The notes below the pieces were generated by a model, which was given only the letters and a program-made list of their open reading frames with translations, had not been told where the DNA came from and ran no database searches. DNA of 32,988 bases. Source: Anaerolineae bacterium (lineage in GTDB: Bacteria; Chloroflexota; Anaerolineae; JAAYZQ01). Every line of letters starts with the position of its first letter. Position 1 is the stretch's first letter. Where the stretch lies: the NCBI GenBank assembly GCA_016926595.1, contig JAFGOG010000015.1, forward strand, positions 1 to 32,988, read 5' to 3'. The position numbers and the translations under genes were made by a program. Positions 1 through 9,000 of the stretch are shown in pieces.

Positions 1-923
1 AGTTGGCCAGCGGAGCCAAGCTTTTCGTTCTTGTGGGCGATGAACTTGGCATACTCGCCGACAAAGATCTTGCCCGGCCCACGAAAGTCAAACTTTTCGG
101 GCTGGTCGCGGAAATACTCGCGGTGGACGCGGGTCCACACCAGGCGGCCGTCGGTGTCGATGTTGACCTTGACCACGCCCAACGGCACGGCCCTGGCGAA
201 CTCGTCCTCGTTGACGCCCCTGGCCGACGGGTCGAGCTTGCCGCCGGCGGCGTTGATCCGCTGGACTTCGTCGGGTGGGACCGATGAGGAGCCGTGCATC
301 ACCAGCGGAAAGCCGGGCAGGCGCTGCTGGATCTCGGCCAGGCGGTCGAAATGGAGGCTCTGGGTGCCTTTGAACTTGTAGGCGCCGTGGCTGGTGCCGA
401 TGGCCACCGCCAGGCTGTCGCAGCCGGTGCGGCGGACAAACTCGGCGGCCTCGTCGGCGTCGGTCAGCATGGCGTGCTTTTCGTCGACCTTGACGTGCTC
501 CTCGACGCCGCCCAACACGCCCAGCTCGGCCTCGACGCTGATGCCCTTGGCGTGCGCCCGCTCGACGACGCGGCGGGTAGTCGCCACGTTGCCCTCAAAC
601 GGCTGGCTGGAAGCGTCGATCATCACCGAGCTGTAGAAACCCGAGTCGATGCAGTCGTAGCAAGTGGCCTCGTCGCCGTGGTCGAGATGGACGGCAAAGA
701 TGGCCTCGGGATACAGCTCTTCGGCGCTGCGGATGAGGGCTTCAAGCAGCTTGACTTTGGCATAGTCGCGGGCGCCCTTGGAGATTTGAATGATGAACGG
801 CGCCTGCGAGCTGATGTTGCCCTGGAACAGGCCCAGGATTTGCTCCATGTTGTTGATGTTATAGGCGCCGACGGCGAAATGGCCATAGGCAAGTTTGAAC
901 AGCTCTTGGGTTGTTACGATCAT
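1..923 (-). CDS. fba: Class II fructose-bisphosphate aldolase (3' end beyond window)
   Basis: This glycolytic/gluconeogenic aldolase interconverts fructose 1,6-bisphosphate with dihydroxyacetone phosphate and glyceraldehyde 3-phosphate in the cytoplasm, using a divalent metal. The protein starts MIVTTQELFKLAYGHFAVGA, as class II aldolases do. It shows the Zn-binding HLDHGDE segment (about residues 79-85), GTSHGAYKF with a further metal/phosphate-binding His (about residue 180), and VMHGSSSVP. These are class II TIM-barrel hallmarks. About 307 residues are visible and the reading frame is still open at base 1, so the C-terminus is missing. The ATG at 923 has a perfect AAGGAGGA ribosome-binding site. 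It lies 19 bp after the cytochrome c gene and is probably co-transcribed with it. A tagatose-bisphosphate aldolase is the main alternative, as the subfamily cannot be settled by eye. Confidence 0.93.
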   Translation of the reverse strand, partial: MIVTTQELFKLAYGHFAVGAYNINNMEQILGLFQGNISSQAPFIIQISKGARDYAKVKLLEALIRSAEELYPEAIFAVHLDHGDEATCYDCIDSGFYSSVMIDASSQPFEGNVATTRRVVERAHAKGISVEAELGVLGGVEEHVKVDEKHAMLTDADEAAEFVRRTGCDSLAVAIGTSHGAYKFKGTQSLHFDRLAEIQQRLPGFPLVMHGSSSVPPDEVQRINAAGGKLDPSARGVNEDEFARAVPLGVVKVNIDTDGRLVWTRVHREYFRDQPEKFDFRGPGKIFVGEYAKFIAHKNEKLGSAGQ

Positions 924-942
924 CGGTTCCTCCTTGTTTTGT

Positions 943-1305
943 TCACTTTAGGGTACGCAGAAAGGCGATCAGGTCGTCGATCTGCTGTGGGGTGAGCTGC
1001 GTGCCAAATGTGTCGGGCATGATGCCTTGGGAAAAACCGGCTGTCACTTGAGCGTCGGGGTTGACGATCTCTTCGCGCAGGCTCTGCTCGTCCTCGGCGC
1101 CGCTGCCGGCCAGCGACGGGCCAACCAGGCTGACGCCCTGCGCGACCGAGTGGCAATTGGCGCATTCGAGCTTGAACAGGGTTTCGCCGGCTGCGGGGTC
1201 GCCCTCGCCGCCGGAAGCGGCGGGCGCATCATCGCCGCCGCAGGCTGCCAGGCCGATCACGGTTAGAGCCAGAACCAGCAGCAGGGCAATTATCGAGGTA
1301 CGCAT
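943..1305 (-). CDS. Small c-type cytochrome lipoprotein
   Basis: A 120-residue mono-haem cytochrome c, expected to be lipid-anchored outside the membrane and to carry electrons. The signal peptide MRTSIIALLLVLALTVIGLA is followed by the lipobox LAAC (Cys22) and a short Gly/Asp/Ala linker. The haem motif CANCH follows, with a probable distal Met in the segment GIMPDTFG, and the C-terminal helix QQIDDLIAFLRTLK is typical of class I cytochromes. A longer frame runs to 1461, but 1305 is the start because of its GAGGAGGAT site and the signal peptide beginning there. It has its own promoter (1356-1384) and sits just downstream of the multicopper-oxidase cluster. A role as electron partner for that cluster is inference. 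Confidence 0.9.
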   Translation of the reverse strand: MRTSIIALLLVLALTVIGLAACGGDDAPAASGGEGDPAAGETLFKLECANCHSVAQGVSLVGPSLAGSGAEDEQSLREEIVNPDAQVTAGFSQGIMPDTFGTQLTPQQIDDLIAFLRTLK

Positions 1306-1355
1306 ATGCCTATCCTCCTCACTGGATGGTGGACGTATACCGCCACGGCGCCTGC

Positions 1356-1384
1356 ATTTTACCATACAGCGATGGTTTCGGCAA
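1356..1384 (-). promoter_or_regulatory. Sigma70-type promoter for the cytochrome c-aldolase pair
   Basis: On the minus strand a -35 TTGCCG (1379-1384) and a -10 TAAAAT (1356-1361) are separated by exactly 17 bp. The -10 lies about 50 bp upstream of the cytochrome ATG. This would give the downstream pair transcription independent of the long upstream operon. Confidence 0.6.
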
Positions 1385-1409
1385 GTAGGGGCTCCACAGA
1401 GGGGCCAGG

Positions 1410-1435
1410 AGGGGCGGCCCCGCGGGGCCGCCCCT
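1410..1435. repeat. Perfect 26-bp GC palindrome
   Basis: Two 13-base arms (AGGGGCGGCCCCG and its exact reverse complement) meet without a spacer. It lies between the receiver-only regulator and the cytochrome promoter. No T-tract follows on either strand, so it is not a classical intrinsic terminator. It could be a dispersed GC-rich intergenic repeat or an mRNA 3'-end stabiliser. Confidence 0.8.
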
Positions 1436-1484
1436 ACAGGGCAAGTCGTTTGAGCAGCCACGCAACGGTGGTGTAAAGACTGGG

Positions 1485-1934
1485 TCAGCAGTGGTATTCG
1501 ACCGAAGCTGGCGCCGTCACCGGTGGGTCAAGAGGGAAGGCATAGGCGGCGCGGATGGCTTTGGCCAGCTCGTCGGCCGAGACGTTTTTGAGCAGGCAGC
1601 AAATGGCCCCGGCCTCGGCGGCCCGGCGGGCCAGGTCGATCTCCTGGAAGGTGGTCATGGCAATGACTTGGGTCTTGGGCCAGCGGCCGCGGATGGCGCG
1701 GATGACAGTGGCGCTCCCTGCGGTCGCCATGCCGGGCATGACCAGGTCCATTAGCACCACGTCGGGTTGGGTCTGAAGGCACAGCTCGATGGCTTCCTGG
1801 CCGCCTGATGCTTCGCCGACTAGCTCGAGGTCGTCAAAGGCGTGGAGGAAGGTGGTCAGGGCGCTGCGAACCGCGACGCTATCGTCGACGATCAAAACCC
1901 GGATGCGGCCGGCGGGGTTGTCGTCCATGGTCAC
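1485..1934 (-). CDS. Stand-alone response-regulator receiver domain protein
   Basis: A 149-residue protein (147 if the internal ATG at 1928 is used) made of one CheY-like receiver domain: acidic pair in VLIVDDS, phospho-acceptor Asp63 in VVLMDLVMPG, Thr in MTTF, and Lys in LLKN. After the receiver it ends with about 20 unrelated residues and has no helix-turn-helix. It closely resembles the receiver of the LuxR-type regulator at 17847-18539: both have FDDLEL, GEA, and PDVVLMDLVMPGM. It is therefore probably a paralogue that lost its output domain. The GTG start overlaps the ABC ATPase stop by 4 bp (GTGA), implying translational coupling as the last gene of the operon. It may act as a phosphate sink or by protein-protein contact. 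No HTH remnant is visible in the next 180 bp. Confidence 0.88.
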   Translation of the reverse strand: MTMDDNPAGRIRVLIVDDSVAVRSALTTFLHAFDDLELVGEASGGQEAIELCLQTQPDVVLMDLVMPGMATAGSATVIRAIRGRWPKTQVIAMTTFQEIDLARRAAEAGAICCLLKNVSADELAKAIRAAYAFPLDPPVTAPASVEYHC

Positions 1935-2623
1935 CCGTCTGCGGCCATTATCTGGCCGCTCTGCATCCGCAGCGCCCTGGTGCCAAAAGAGATGAGCTGG
2001 GTGGAATGGGTGACCAGCAGGATGGTGATGCCGGTCCGGTTGTGAATGTCCTGGAAGGCGGCCATGATCTCCTGCTCTGTCTGCTCGTCGAGGTCGCTGG
2101 TTGGTTCGTCGGCCAACAGCAGATCGGGCCGGTTGATGAGCGATCGGGCTATGACTACCCGCTGCTGCTGCCCGGCCGAAAGCTGGCGGGGGTAGGCTTC
2201 GAGCTTGTCCGACAGGCCAACCTCGCCTAGGAGCTGCACTGCTCGCTGCCGGGTCTCGGCCTGCGTCTTGGCGTCGCCCTTGGCGGCGGCGAACAGGGTG
2301 GGCAGGAGGACATTTTCCAGGGCCGTCAGCGATGGCATCAAGCTGGGGAACTGGAAAACAAAGCCGATCTTTTTGTTACGCAGCCGTGACAGCTCGGCGT
2401 CGGGCAGCTTCCAAATCTCGACGCCGTCGAGCAGCACCCGGCCGGCGGTGGGTTGGGCCAGGCCGGCAACCAGGTTCAGCAGCGTCGTTTTGCCCGAGCC
2501 TGACCGGCCGGTGATAACCAGGAATTCGCCCCGCTCCACTCGCAGGGTTACGCCCTGGACGGCAGGGACCGTTCGGTCCTTGCCAAGGGCATAGATTTTG
2601 CTTACGTCGTCAAGTTCTATCAT
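1931..2623 (-). CDS. ABC transporter ATP-binding protein, MacB/LolD type
   Basis: The 230-residue ATPase powers the two FtsX-type permeases encoded just upstream. Walker A is GRSGSGKT (about residues 39-46), the Q-loop is FVFQF, the signature is LSAGQQQR, and Walker B plus D-loop is [12 protein letters not shown], with the H-loop His in LVTHS. The [10 protein letters not shown] form is typical of the MacB/LolD/FtsE branch, which drives mechanotransmission or export rather than uptake. The ATG at 2623 lies 4 bp after the preceding permease stop, and the receiver gene overlaps its end by 4 bp. The order permease-permease-ATPase resembles the FtsX-FtsX-ABC set linked to p19/ftr1 iron genes in Campylobacter and relatives. 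That comparison is from memory. Confidence 0.93.
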   Translation of the reverse strand: MIELDDVSKIYALGKDRTVPAVQGVTLRVERGEFLVITGRSGSGKTTLLNLVAGLAQPTAGRVLLDGVEIWKLPDAELSRLRNKKIGFVFQFPSLMPSLTALENVLLPTLFAAAKGDAKTQAETRQRAVQLLGEVGLSDKLEAYPRQLSAGQQQRVVIARSLINRPDLLLADEPTSDLDEQTEQEIMAAFQDIHNRTGITILLVTHSTQLISFGTRALRMQSGQIMAADG

Positions 2624-2627
2624 CGAT

Positions 2628-3821
2628 TCATTCTCTCATTGATACTGCCGGGTCCTGGAGGCTGATGCGCAGGGTGGGGAACAGGGCGGCTACGACGACG
2701 CTGGCCAGGACGAGGGCCAGCCCAACCAGCGCCAGGACTAGTAGGGCAGGCAGTGACGGCAGCAGAAATGGCACCCCCATGAGGCCGACGATCAGGTCGC
2801 GGAATAGAAAGGTCGCCAGGCTGGCGATGGCGATGCCTACCACCCCGCCGGCCAACGCCAAGAGCACTGCCTCCCACAACAGCGACTGCAGAACGGCCAG
2901 GCGGGTGGCGCCCAGGGCGCGCATCACGCCGATCTCACGCCGGCGCTCGTTGACGGCCATCGAAAAGACGAGCGCAATCAGGCCCATGGCCAGGAGCCAG
3001 GTAATGCCCAGCAGCACGACGATGCTGCGCAGCAGGCCCAGGAGCTGGAGGCGCTGCTCTTTGAAAAGGTTCGTGGTTTCCATGGGAGTCACGCCGGGTA
3101 CGGCCGCAGCGATCTGCTGCGCCACCTGGTGCGCGTCGGCGTTGAGGGCCACCTTGACCAGGACCGACGAGATACTGTCGGGTGGGATCTCGAGCGGCTT
3201 TTCGGCAAGGGTGTATGACAGCCGGGCGATCCGGTAGGCTGTCTCGAAGGTCAGGAACATGCTCTGGTCCAGGCCGGCGCCGGTCTGCTCTAGGGTGCCC
3301 ACCAGGTCAACGGCGCTGCCATAGATCAGGATATTGTCCTGGCCGGAAGGGATGTAGACATGGTTCCCGCCGACGGCCTCCATAAGCCGTAGCTCTCCTT
3401 CCAGGTTCTGTTCGAGCCAGGGGCGCAGGGTGAAATCGGTGGCCGGGTCGTAGGCGATCAGGAACATTTCGGGCAGGGAACAACAGGTCGCGCCGCGGAG
3501 GGTGGCCAGGTAGAGCTGGGGCGAAGCGGCGGCGACGCCCGGCAGGGCGGCGACCTGGTCGGTCACCGAGGCGGGCATCCAAAAGTGGGCCGGCACGCCC
3601 ATCAGCAGCGCGCTCTCGATGCGGGCCTCATTGCCGGCGGGGATGACCAGGATGTCGGCCCCCAGCCGTTCCAGGGCCAGCCGCAGGCTTCTGTCGGCGC
3701 CGCGGATGACGAGCGTGCCGCCAATGACAAAACCGGCCATGAGCGCGGCGCAGAAAAAGATGACCCAGCTCCGAAAAGAGCTGCCGGCCAGGTTGCGGCT
3801 GGCAAGCCGGATTAGACCCAT
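2628..3821 (-). CDS. FtsX/MacB-family ABC permease (second of tandem pair)
   Basis: A 397-residue membrane subunit with the MacB layout: TM1 near residues 17-40, a large extracytoplasmic domain (about 41-265), then three C-terminal TM helices (about 270-295, 315-345, 360-385). The cytoplasmic signature NERRREIGVMRALGAT follows TM2, as in FtsX permeases. The outer domain contains GATCCSLPEMFLIAYDP, with an adjacent Cys pair that the sister permease lacks. I recall similar CCS segments in FtsX proteins linked to iron-uptake operons. The ATG at 3821 has a GGAGTAG site and follows the sister gene by 4 bp. Probably forms a heterodimer with that product. Substrate unknown. Confidence 0.9.
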   Translation of the reverse strand: MGLIRLASRNLAGSSFRSWVIFFCAALMAGFVIGGTLVIRGADRSLRLALERLGADILVIPAGNEARIESALLMGVPAHFWMPASVTDQVAALPGVAAASPQLYLATLRGATCCSLPEMFLIAYDPATDFTLRPWLEQNLEGELRLMEAVGGNHVYIPSGQDNILIYGSAVDLVGTLEQTGAGLDQSMFLTFETAYRIARLSYTLAEKPLEIPPDSISSVLVKVALNADAHQVAQQIAAAVPGVTPMETTNLFKEQRLQLLGLLRSIVVLLGITWLLAMGLIALVFSMAVNERRREIGVMRALGATRLAVLQSLLWEAVLLALAGGVVGIAIASLATFLFRDLIVGLMGVPFLLPSLPALLVLALVGLALVLASVVVAALFPTLRISLQDPAVSMRE

Positions 3822-3825
3822 TCTA

Positions 3826-5022
3826 CTACTCCTTCATGACCAGGGCTGGCTCCTGGCGGCTGATCCGGATGGCAGGCAGGTAGGCGGCCAGGGTAACGCT
3901 GGCCAGGGCCAGGAAAAGCCCCCCCAAGATCAGGCCGGAGAAGGCCAGCGGCGCCGGCAGCAGGAGCGGCACGCCGGCCAGGCGGGTGATCTGGTCCTGC
4001 AACGGGGTGATGAGCAGGATGGCCAGCAGGTTGCCGGTCAGGCCGCCGGCCAGGGCCAGTATGGCGCTCTCGGCCAACAGCGACTTGAGCACGGCGGTCT
4101 GGGACGCTCCCAACGCCCGCAACACGCCGATCTGCCGCCGGCGCTCGTTGACGGCCAGCGAAAAGGCCAGGCCCATGAACAGCATCGACAGCAGCCAGGT
4201 GAGGCTGAGCATGATCAGCACGGTGCGCAGCAGACCGATCATCTGGGTTCGCTGGGTCTGAAACAGCCCGGCGCTCTCGATCGGTACCACGCCGGGCACC
4301 TGCTCCATGACGCGCACCGAGACGTCGTGGGTGTCGCTGCCCATGGCTACTTTGACCAGCGCCGTCGAGATGCTGCCTGAAGCGATCTTGAACGGCGACA
4401 AGCCTGACCTCTGCGTGTGTCGCAGGATCTCCTGGGCCGTGTCAAAGGTCACGAACAGGCTCTGGTCGAGGTCGCTGCCGGTCGGTTCGAGCTGGCCGGC
4501 CAGCTTGAGGTCGTAGCCGTAAACGCTGACGGTCTGCCCGCCGTCGACGGCCAGGATGTAGGCGCCGGCGACCGCCTCGCCCAGGCCCAGGCCGCCGTTC
4601 AGCTTTTGCTCCAGCCAGGGCTCGACGACGAAATCGGTCGCCGGGTCGTAGGCCATCAGGAACAGCTCAGGCCTGGTCGACAAGGGGCTGTCGCGCAGCG
4701 TGGCCAGGTAGAGCTGCGGCGTGACGGCGGCCACGCCCTCGACCTGAGCGATGCGATCCAGGTCTGCCTGAGGCATCCACAGTTGCGTGGCGGTGCTCAT
4801 CAGGTGAGCGCTCTCGGCCTTTTGGTTGACGATGCCCCAGGGAAAGACGAGGAGATCGGCCCCCATCCGGCTGAGGTTGGCCTGAAGGCTGTTCTCGGCG
4901 CCAAGGACGACCAGCGTGGCAGCGAGGCCGAGCCCGGCCACCAGGGCGGCGCACAGAAAGACGGCCCCGCTGCGAAACAGGCTGCCGGCGATGTTCTTAA
5001 CCGCCAGGCGAGACAGGGTCAT
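3826..5022 (-). CDS. FtsX/MacB-family ABC permease (first of tandem pair)
   Basis: A 398-residue paralogue of the next permease: TM1 in the first 40 residues (LFRSGAVFLCAALVAGLGLA), an extracytoplasmic domain with GADLLVFPWG and YLATLRDS, then the FtsX helices with NERRRQIGVLRALGAS after the second TM. In the outer domain the CCS motif of its sister is replaced by SPLSTRPELFLMAYDP. A longer frame exists to 5148, but the ATG at 5022 overlaps the DUF4418 stop by 4 bp (ATGA), and the TM1 segment then lies where it does in the sister protein. The tight coupling to the DUF4418 gene, the sister permease and the ATPase indicates one membrane machine. Confidence 0.9.
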   Translation of the reverse strand: MTLSRLAVKNIAGSLFRSGAVFLCAALVAGLGLAATLVVLGAENSLQANLSRMGADLLVFPWGIVNQKAESAHLMSTATQLWMPQADLDRIAQVEGVAAVTPQLYLATLRDSPLSTRPELFLMAYDPATDFVVEPWLEQKLNGGLGLGEAVAGAYILAVDGGQTVSVYGYDLKLAGQLEPTGSDLDQSLFVTFDTAQEILRHTQRSGLSPFKIASGSISTALVKVAMGSDTHDVSVRVMEQVPGVVPIESAGLFQTQRTQMIGLLRTVLIMLSLTWLLSMLFMGLAFSLAVNERRRQIGVLRALGASQTAVLKSLLAESAILALAGGLTGNLLAILLITPLQDQITRLAGVPLLLPAPLAFSGLILGGLFLALASVTLAAYLPAIRISRQEPALVMKE

Positions 5023-5438
5023 AGGTTGGTCTGCTCCCGACCCCGCGACAGCCAGATGGCGGCCAGGCTGGCGGCGATGACTAGCACGCCCGCCAGGACG
5101 AGCACCGGGTCCATGAGTGAGTTGCAGATCATGTCGTCGTTGCTGCACACGCCGATGAGAATGCCGGGCAGCAGGATGGTCATGACGCCCAGGACCGCGC
5201 CCACGATGCCCAGGTTGCGGATCGATTCCTTGCGCTTGCTAAAGGGGATCAACAGACCCACAACCAGCAGCGGTACGCCCACGGCTATCTCGGCGCGGGC
5301 GGTCCAGTGACACTTCATCGACACCTGCTTGCCGCTTTCCAGGGTGAGCATCTTGCCCTGCGACTCGCAGTCGGTGAACTGTGGCACAATAGCGATCAGC
5401 AATGCCAGAACGATGATGAGGGAAGCTACGATTTTCAT
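5019..5438 (-). CDS. DUF4418 family membrane protein
   Basis: A 139-residue integral membrane protein with about four hydrophobic segments (residues 1-18, 50-68, 77-100 and 112-132). It matches my recollection of DUF4418: an N-terminal helix ending IVPQFTDCE, then MKCHWTARAEIAVG, a middle helix pair, and a second Cys-containing loop GVCSNDDMICNSLMDP. The conserved Cys, Met and His residues could bind a metal, but no biochemical role is known to me. The ATG at 5438 has the site AAAGGAGAAG. It follows the single-TM protein by 23 bp and overlaps the first permease by 4 bp. DUF4418 genes beside FtsX-type transporters are familiar from metal-related loci, which is supporting context only. Confidence 0.82.
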   Translation of the reverse strand: MKIVASLIIVLALLIAIVPQFTDCESQGKMLTLESGKQVSMKCHWTARAEIAVGVPLLVVGLLIPFSKRKESIRNLGIVGAVLGVMTILLPGILIGVCSNDDMICNSLMDPVLVLAGVLVIAASLAAIWLSRGREQTNL

Positions 5439-5461
5439 TTTTCTTCTCCTTTCTCGATGAT

Positions 5462-5962
5462 TTACCACGACACAGCATGCTCTATTTGCATGTCGTCGAT
5501 GGCGATGGTGACCAGGTCGCCGGACTTGATGGCGTTGGCGGTGTTGCGGTAGAGGACATAGTAGACGCGGCCTACCTCCATTTCGTGGTGGTGAAGGCCC
5601 ATGACGGTAGTATCGACGCTGAGGCCGCTGTCTTCGGCGATCAGCCTGGGCGACGTTTCGGTATAGTGGCCAAAGTTGGCAGCCTTGGCCGGGTCGATGA
5701 TCCGGAAGCGCAGGTCGACCATGCCGCCGTCGGCGATCACGCCGAGGAAGGTAAAGCGGACGCCAAACTTGTCCTCGATCTCCTGGCTCAGGGGTATGCC
5801 CGGCACGCGGGCCTGCGCCTCGGAGCTGCCGTTGTAGATCTGCCACGTGGCCCACAGGCCGCCGGCGATCACCAGCAGGCCCACAACCAGCAGCAGGTGC
5901 CTGGCGTTGATGCCCAGCGGGCCTCGCCATGTCTTGATTGTTAGGATCGATCTGTTTATCAT
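5462..5962 (-). CDS. Membrane-anchored protein of unknown function
   Basis: A 166-residue protein with one N-terminal TM helix (about residues 22-42, LLLVVGLLVIAGGLWATWQI) and an extracytoplasmic domain rich in beta structure. Visible features are KFGVRFTFLGVIADGGMVDLR, a DPAKA turn, a histidine run MGLHHHEME, and VYYVLYRNTANAIKSGDLVT. I recall proteins with the pattern 'GVR...GGLVDLR...DPDKA...H.H...YY..F.N' in Actinobacteria and other phyla, but know no name or function. The exposed HHH could bind metal. The ATG at 5962 has an AGAGGAAA site. It lies between the cupredoxin genes and the DUF4418/ABC genes, so it probably belongs to the membrane module. Confidence 0.75.
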   Translation of the reverse strand: MINRSILTIKTWRGPLGINARHLLLVVGLLVIAGGLWATWQIYNGSSEAQARVPGIPLSQEIEDKFGVRFTFLGVIADGGMVDLRFRIIDPAKAANFGHYTETSPRLIAEDSGLSVDTTVMGLHHHEMEVGRVYYVLYRNTANAIKSGDLVTIAIDDMQIEHAVSW

Positions 5963-5982
5963 CGTTTCCTCTCCAGCGTTTT

Positions 5983-6021
5983 GGCCAGGACTTGAGGCGC
6001 CTAGCGCCTCAAGTCCTGGCC
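5983..6021. repeat. 39-bp hairpin, two perfect 18-bp arms with a 3-base loop
   Basis: GGCCAGGACTTGAGGCGC (5983-6000) and its exact reverse complement (6004-6021) flank CTA. It sits in the 68-bp gap after the large cupredoxin/Ig-like gene and before the membrane-anchored gene. On the minus strand the hairpin is followed by AAAACG, not a T-tract, so termination is unlikely. It more plausibly protects the 3' end of the secreted-protein mRNA or separates expression of the two halves of the cluster. Confidence 0.85.
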
Positions 6022-6030
6022 GTCCGTGTG

Positions 6031-9000
6031 CTATTGGTTGCGCACGACCATGGGCAGGAAGATCTGGATCACTTCCGCCTGCGGCGCGCGGGTGAGTTCA
6101 AAGCCGTCCAGGTACTCAGCGCCCGACATGGACGGGTCGAGGCCGCCCGATGGGCCAAGCCAGAGCTCGTAGAGCGTATAGTCGGCGGTGTCCAGCCCGT
6201 CCAGCGTCTCGGCCACGACACCGTCGATGGCCAGGTGGAACGAGGCTGCGGCGCCGGCCTGCCAGCCGATGCCCAGCTTGTGGGCTCCATCGGCAAGGCT
6301 GTGCCAGTCGGTGTAGAGGGGCACGCCGCTGACCAGCACCCAACCGCGCACGTTCAAGGCTGTGGCTTCGCCCCCGGCCGCCTGGATCTGGATGCCAAAG
6401 ATGGGCGCTCCGTCCGCCAGCCCAACCAGGATGTCGTGCGGCTGGACACCCATGCCGGTGGCGTTGGAGGCAAAGTAGAAGCTGGCGTTGGCGTCGGTCT
6501 CACCGGCGGGCATGAGGTAGCCCAGGTGAGCTGGCGCCCCGCCGTCGACGACGGCCTGCAGGCCCAACACGCCGCCGTCGGGCGCGATCGCTGCCTCTGG
6601 CGTGGCGCTGACCTGGCCGACGGCCGTGGTCCACTGGCCCAAGCCGGACTCGAAGCTGTCGGACAGGATGATCACGGGGTTGTTGCCCGACACGATCAAC
6701 TGGGTCGCGACGGCGTCACCCCAGTTAAAGGCGCTGTCCTGGGCGCGGACCCAGAGGGTGTGGGCGCCGTTGCGCCAGCTACCTAGGGCGATCGTCCTGC
6801 TCAGCATCTCGACTGTGCTGTCAAAGGCGCCGTCGGCGGCCTCAAGAGGCTGGTGCGGGCCATTGCCGATCCACCACTCAGCGGCGGCGATGTTGGACAA
6901 CATGCCGGGATCGGCAGCGCTGGCGGTCAGGCTGACCGACACGGCGCCGTTCGTTGGGTTGGGCATGATGTTGACGTTGGTGATGGTCGGACCGGTGGTG
7001 TCGGTGGCGCCGCGGTCGATATAGATCGTCCCGGCGGCGACGGCGCCCCAGTTGCCGGCGGAGTCGAGGCCGTGGACATAGACATAGTGGGCGCCCTGTG
7101 ACAGCCTGGTAAAGTTGCCGATACTGATGTCGAGATAGACATCCTCGACGATCTCGTCGAACAGGCCATCGCTGGGGAAGAGGCGGAAGCCGGTGCCGTC
7201 AGGCTTGACGGTGTCGATGAACCCCTCGGCGTTGGCCAGCGTCGATTGGACGCCATTCGACAGGGCGTCGGTGATGACGGCCGATACCCGCACACTGGTC
7301 ACCGGCGGCGGCCCTGCCAGGAGCAAATAGTCCGGGTCGAGGGTTACGACGGGCGCGGCTGGCCCGGTCTTGTCGAGGGTGAGGGTGATGACGCCGGGGA
7401 CGCCCCAGTTGCCCAGCGAGTCCTGGGCGGTGACGGCGACGGGGTGCAGGCCTTCGGCCAACCCGATGAGGGTGGCGCTGGGCAGGGTAGCGGTCATGGC
7501 GGCGATCGGATGGTCGATGCGGTTGAGGGTCATCGGCTGGACCGGCCCGCCGTCGACGCTGTACTGGCCGGCCACCACATTCTGGCGGCCGTTGCCATGG
7601 TCGTCGCCGGTGGCTCGCAGCAACACCGAGCGGGTGCCGTTGGTCGTCTCGGGCCACAAGCTCAGGCTGGTGATTTCAGGGCCGGCCTTGTCCAGGTTGA
7701 GGACGGCCGAGCTTACAAAGCCCCAGTTGCCGTCTGCATCCATGCCGCGGACGTAAAAGATATAGTAGCCGCTGGGCCAGGGGGCCAGATCCCCTTCCGG
7801 AATGGCGACTGATACACTGACCTGCGGCTGAGGGTTGGCGATCGAGATGGCGGTGCCCGTTCCAGGAGCGCCCAGGTTGTTGACAAAGTATTCGGCAAGG
7901 TTGACGTTCTGGCCGCCGGTCGACGTATCGTCGATGTTGGCGCTCAGAACGACGCCGCCAGCGCCGGTCGTCGGACTGGGGGTGACAGCCGTCCCGCTGG
8001 TCACCGGCCCCAGGCCGCCTGGCGGCGCTCCGGCAACGGCGTGGATGAAGGTCATCATCCCGCCAAAGTTCAGCGCTCCGCCAGGCGCCGCCTGACCAGC
8101 GTTGTGGAGCAGCAGGCTGGTGTCGTACAGGGGATAGCGTGTGTCGGCCAGGGCCGAGGCCGGGACCACCGTGATGGCGTCCAGCGTTCCGCCGCTGGGG
8201 ATCTTTTCGGCTGCTCCCTTTTCGTCGTGCGGCCAGCCGTCCGGATTGCCGTTGGCGGCGATGACCTGCTGCTGCAGGCCGAGCAGCCCCATGCTGTGGC
8301 TGACCAGGCCGGCGTTGATGTAGCGCAGCAGGACCCTGCGGCCGGCGCCGCTGTCGATGATCGCCGTCTGGGGGTAGGCCTTGCCGTTAATCAGCCAGTA
8401 GCGGGGCGTATAGTTGTACAGCTTGAAGCCGTAAGGGTTGTTGTTGAACGCCGGGTCCATGTCGCTCAGCACCAACAGCGCTTCGTCGTCGTAGGCAGTG
8501 GCCGGGTCGTCGTAGGCTTGGCCCGCAGTGAGCGGGCGGACGACCAGGCCGCCATAAAGGCCCATGGCCACCTGGCGCGCCCCATTGGCGGTCAGGCCCG
8601 CTTCGTACAGGTATGTGCCGGGCCGGGTGACGGAGAAGGTGTAGGTCACCACACCGCCCGTACCCACGCCGGCCAGGTCGGGCGCCAGGCCCCACTGGCC
8701 GGGGAACGACAGCGAGACGGTCTCTCCCGGCAGTTGGTTGTGCAGAACAACCTGGAGCGTCTCGTTCTGGTTGGCGATCAGCACCGGGCCGGGCAGTTGC
8801 GCCGGGCCGGCGCCGGTTTCGGCAAAGCCCCAGATCGGCACATTCTCGCCGGTTGGCAGGCCCAGCGTCCCGGGCATGGCCCACAGGTGGCAGGTGCGGA
8901 TGGCGCCGTCCAAGGTGCAGGTGGCGGGCGGCAGGGCGCCGTCCGGGGCTTTTTGGGCGGCGATGGGCGACAGGCCAGCCGGCGCGGCCGCCGCTGGCGA

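Noticed and set aside
1306..1461. N-terminal extension of the cytochrome protein
   Set aside because: The extension crosses the promoter and has no signal-like features. The signal peptide and ribosome-binding site place the start at 1305.
5983..6021. Rho-independent terminator
   Set aside because: The hairpin is very strong, but no T-tract follows on either strand.
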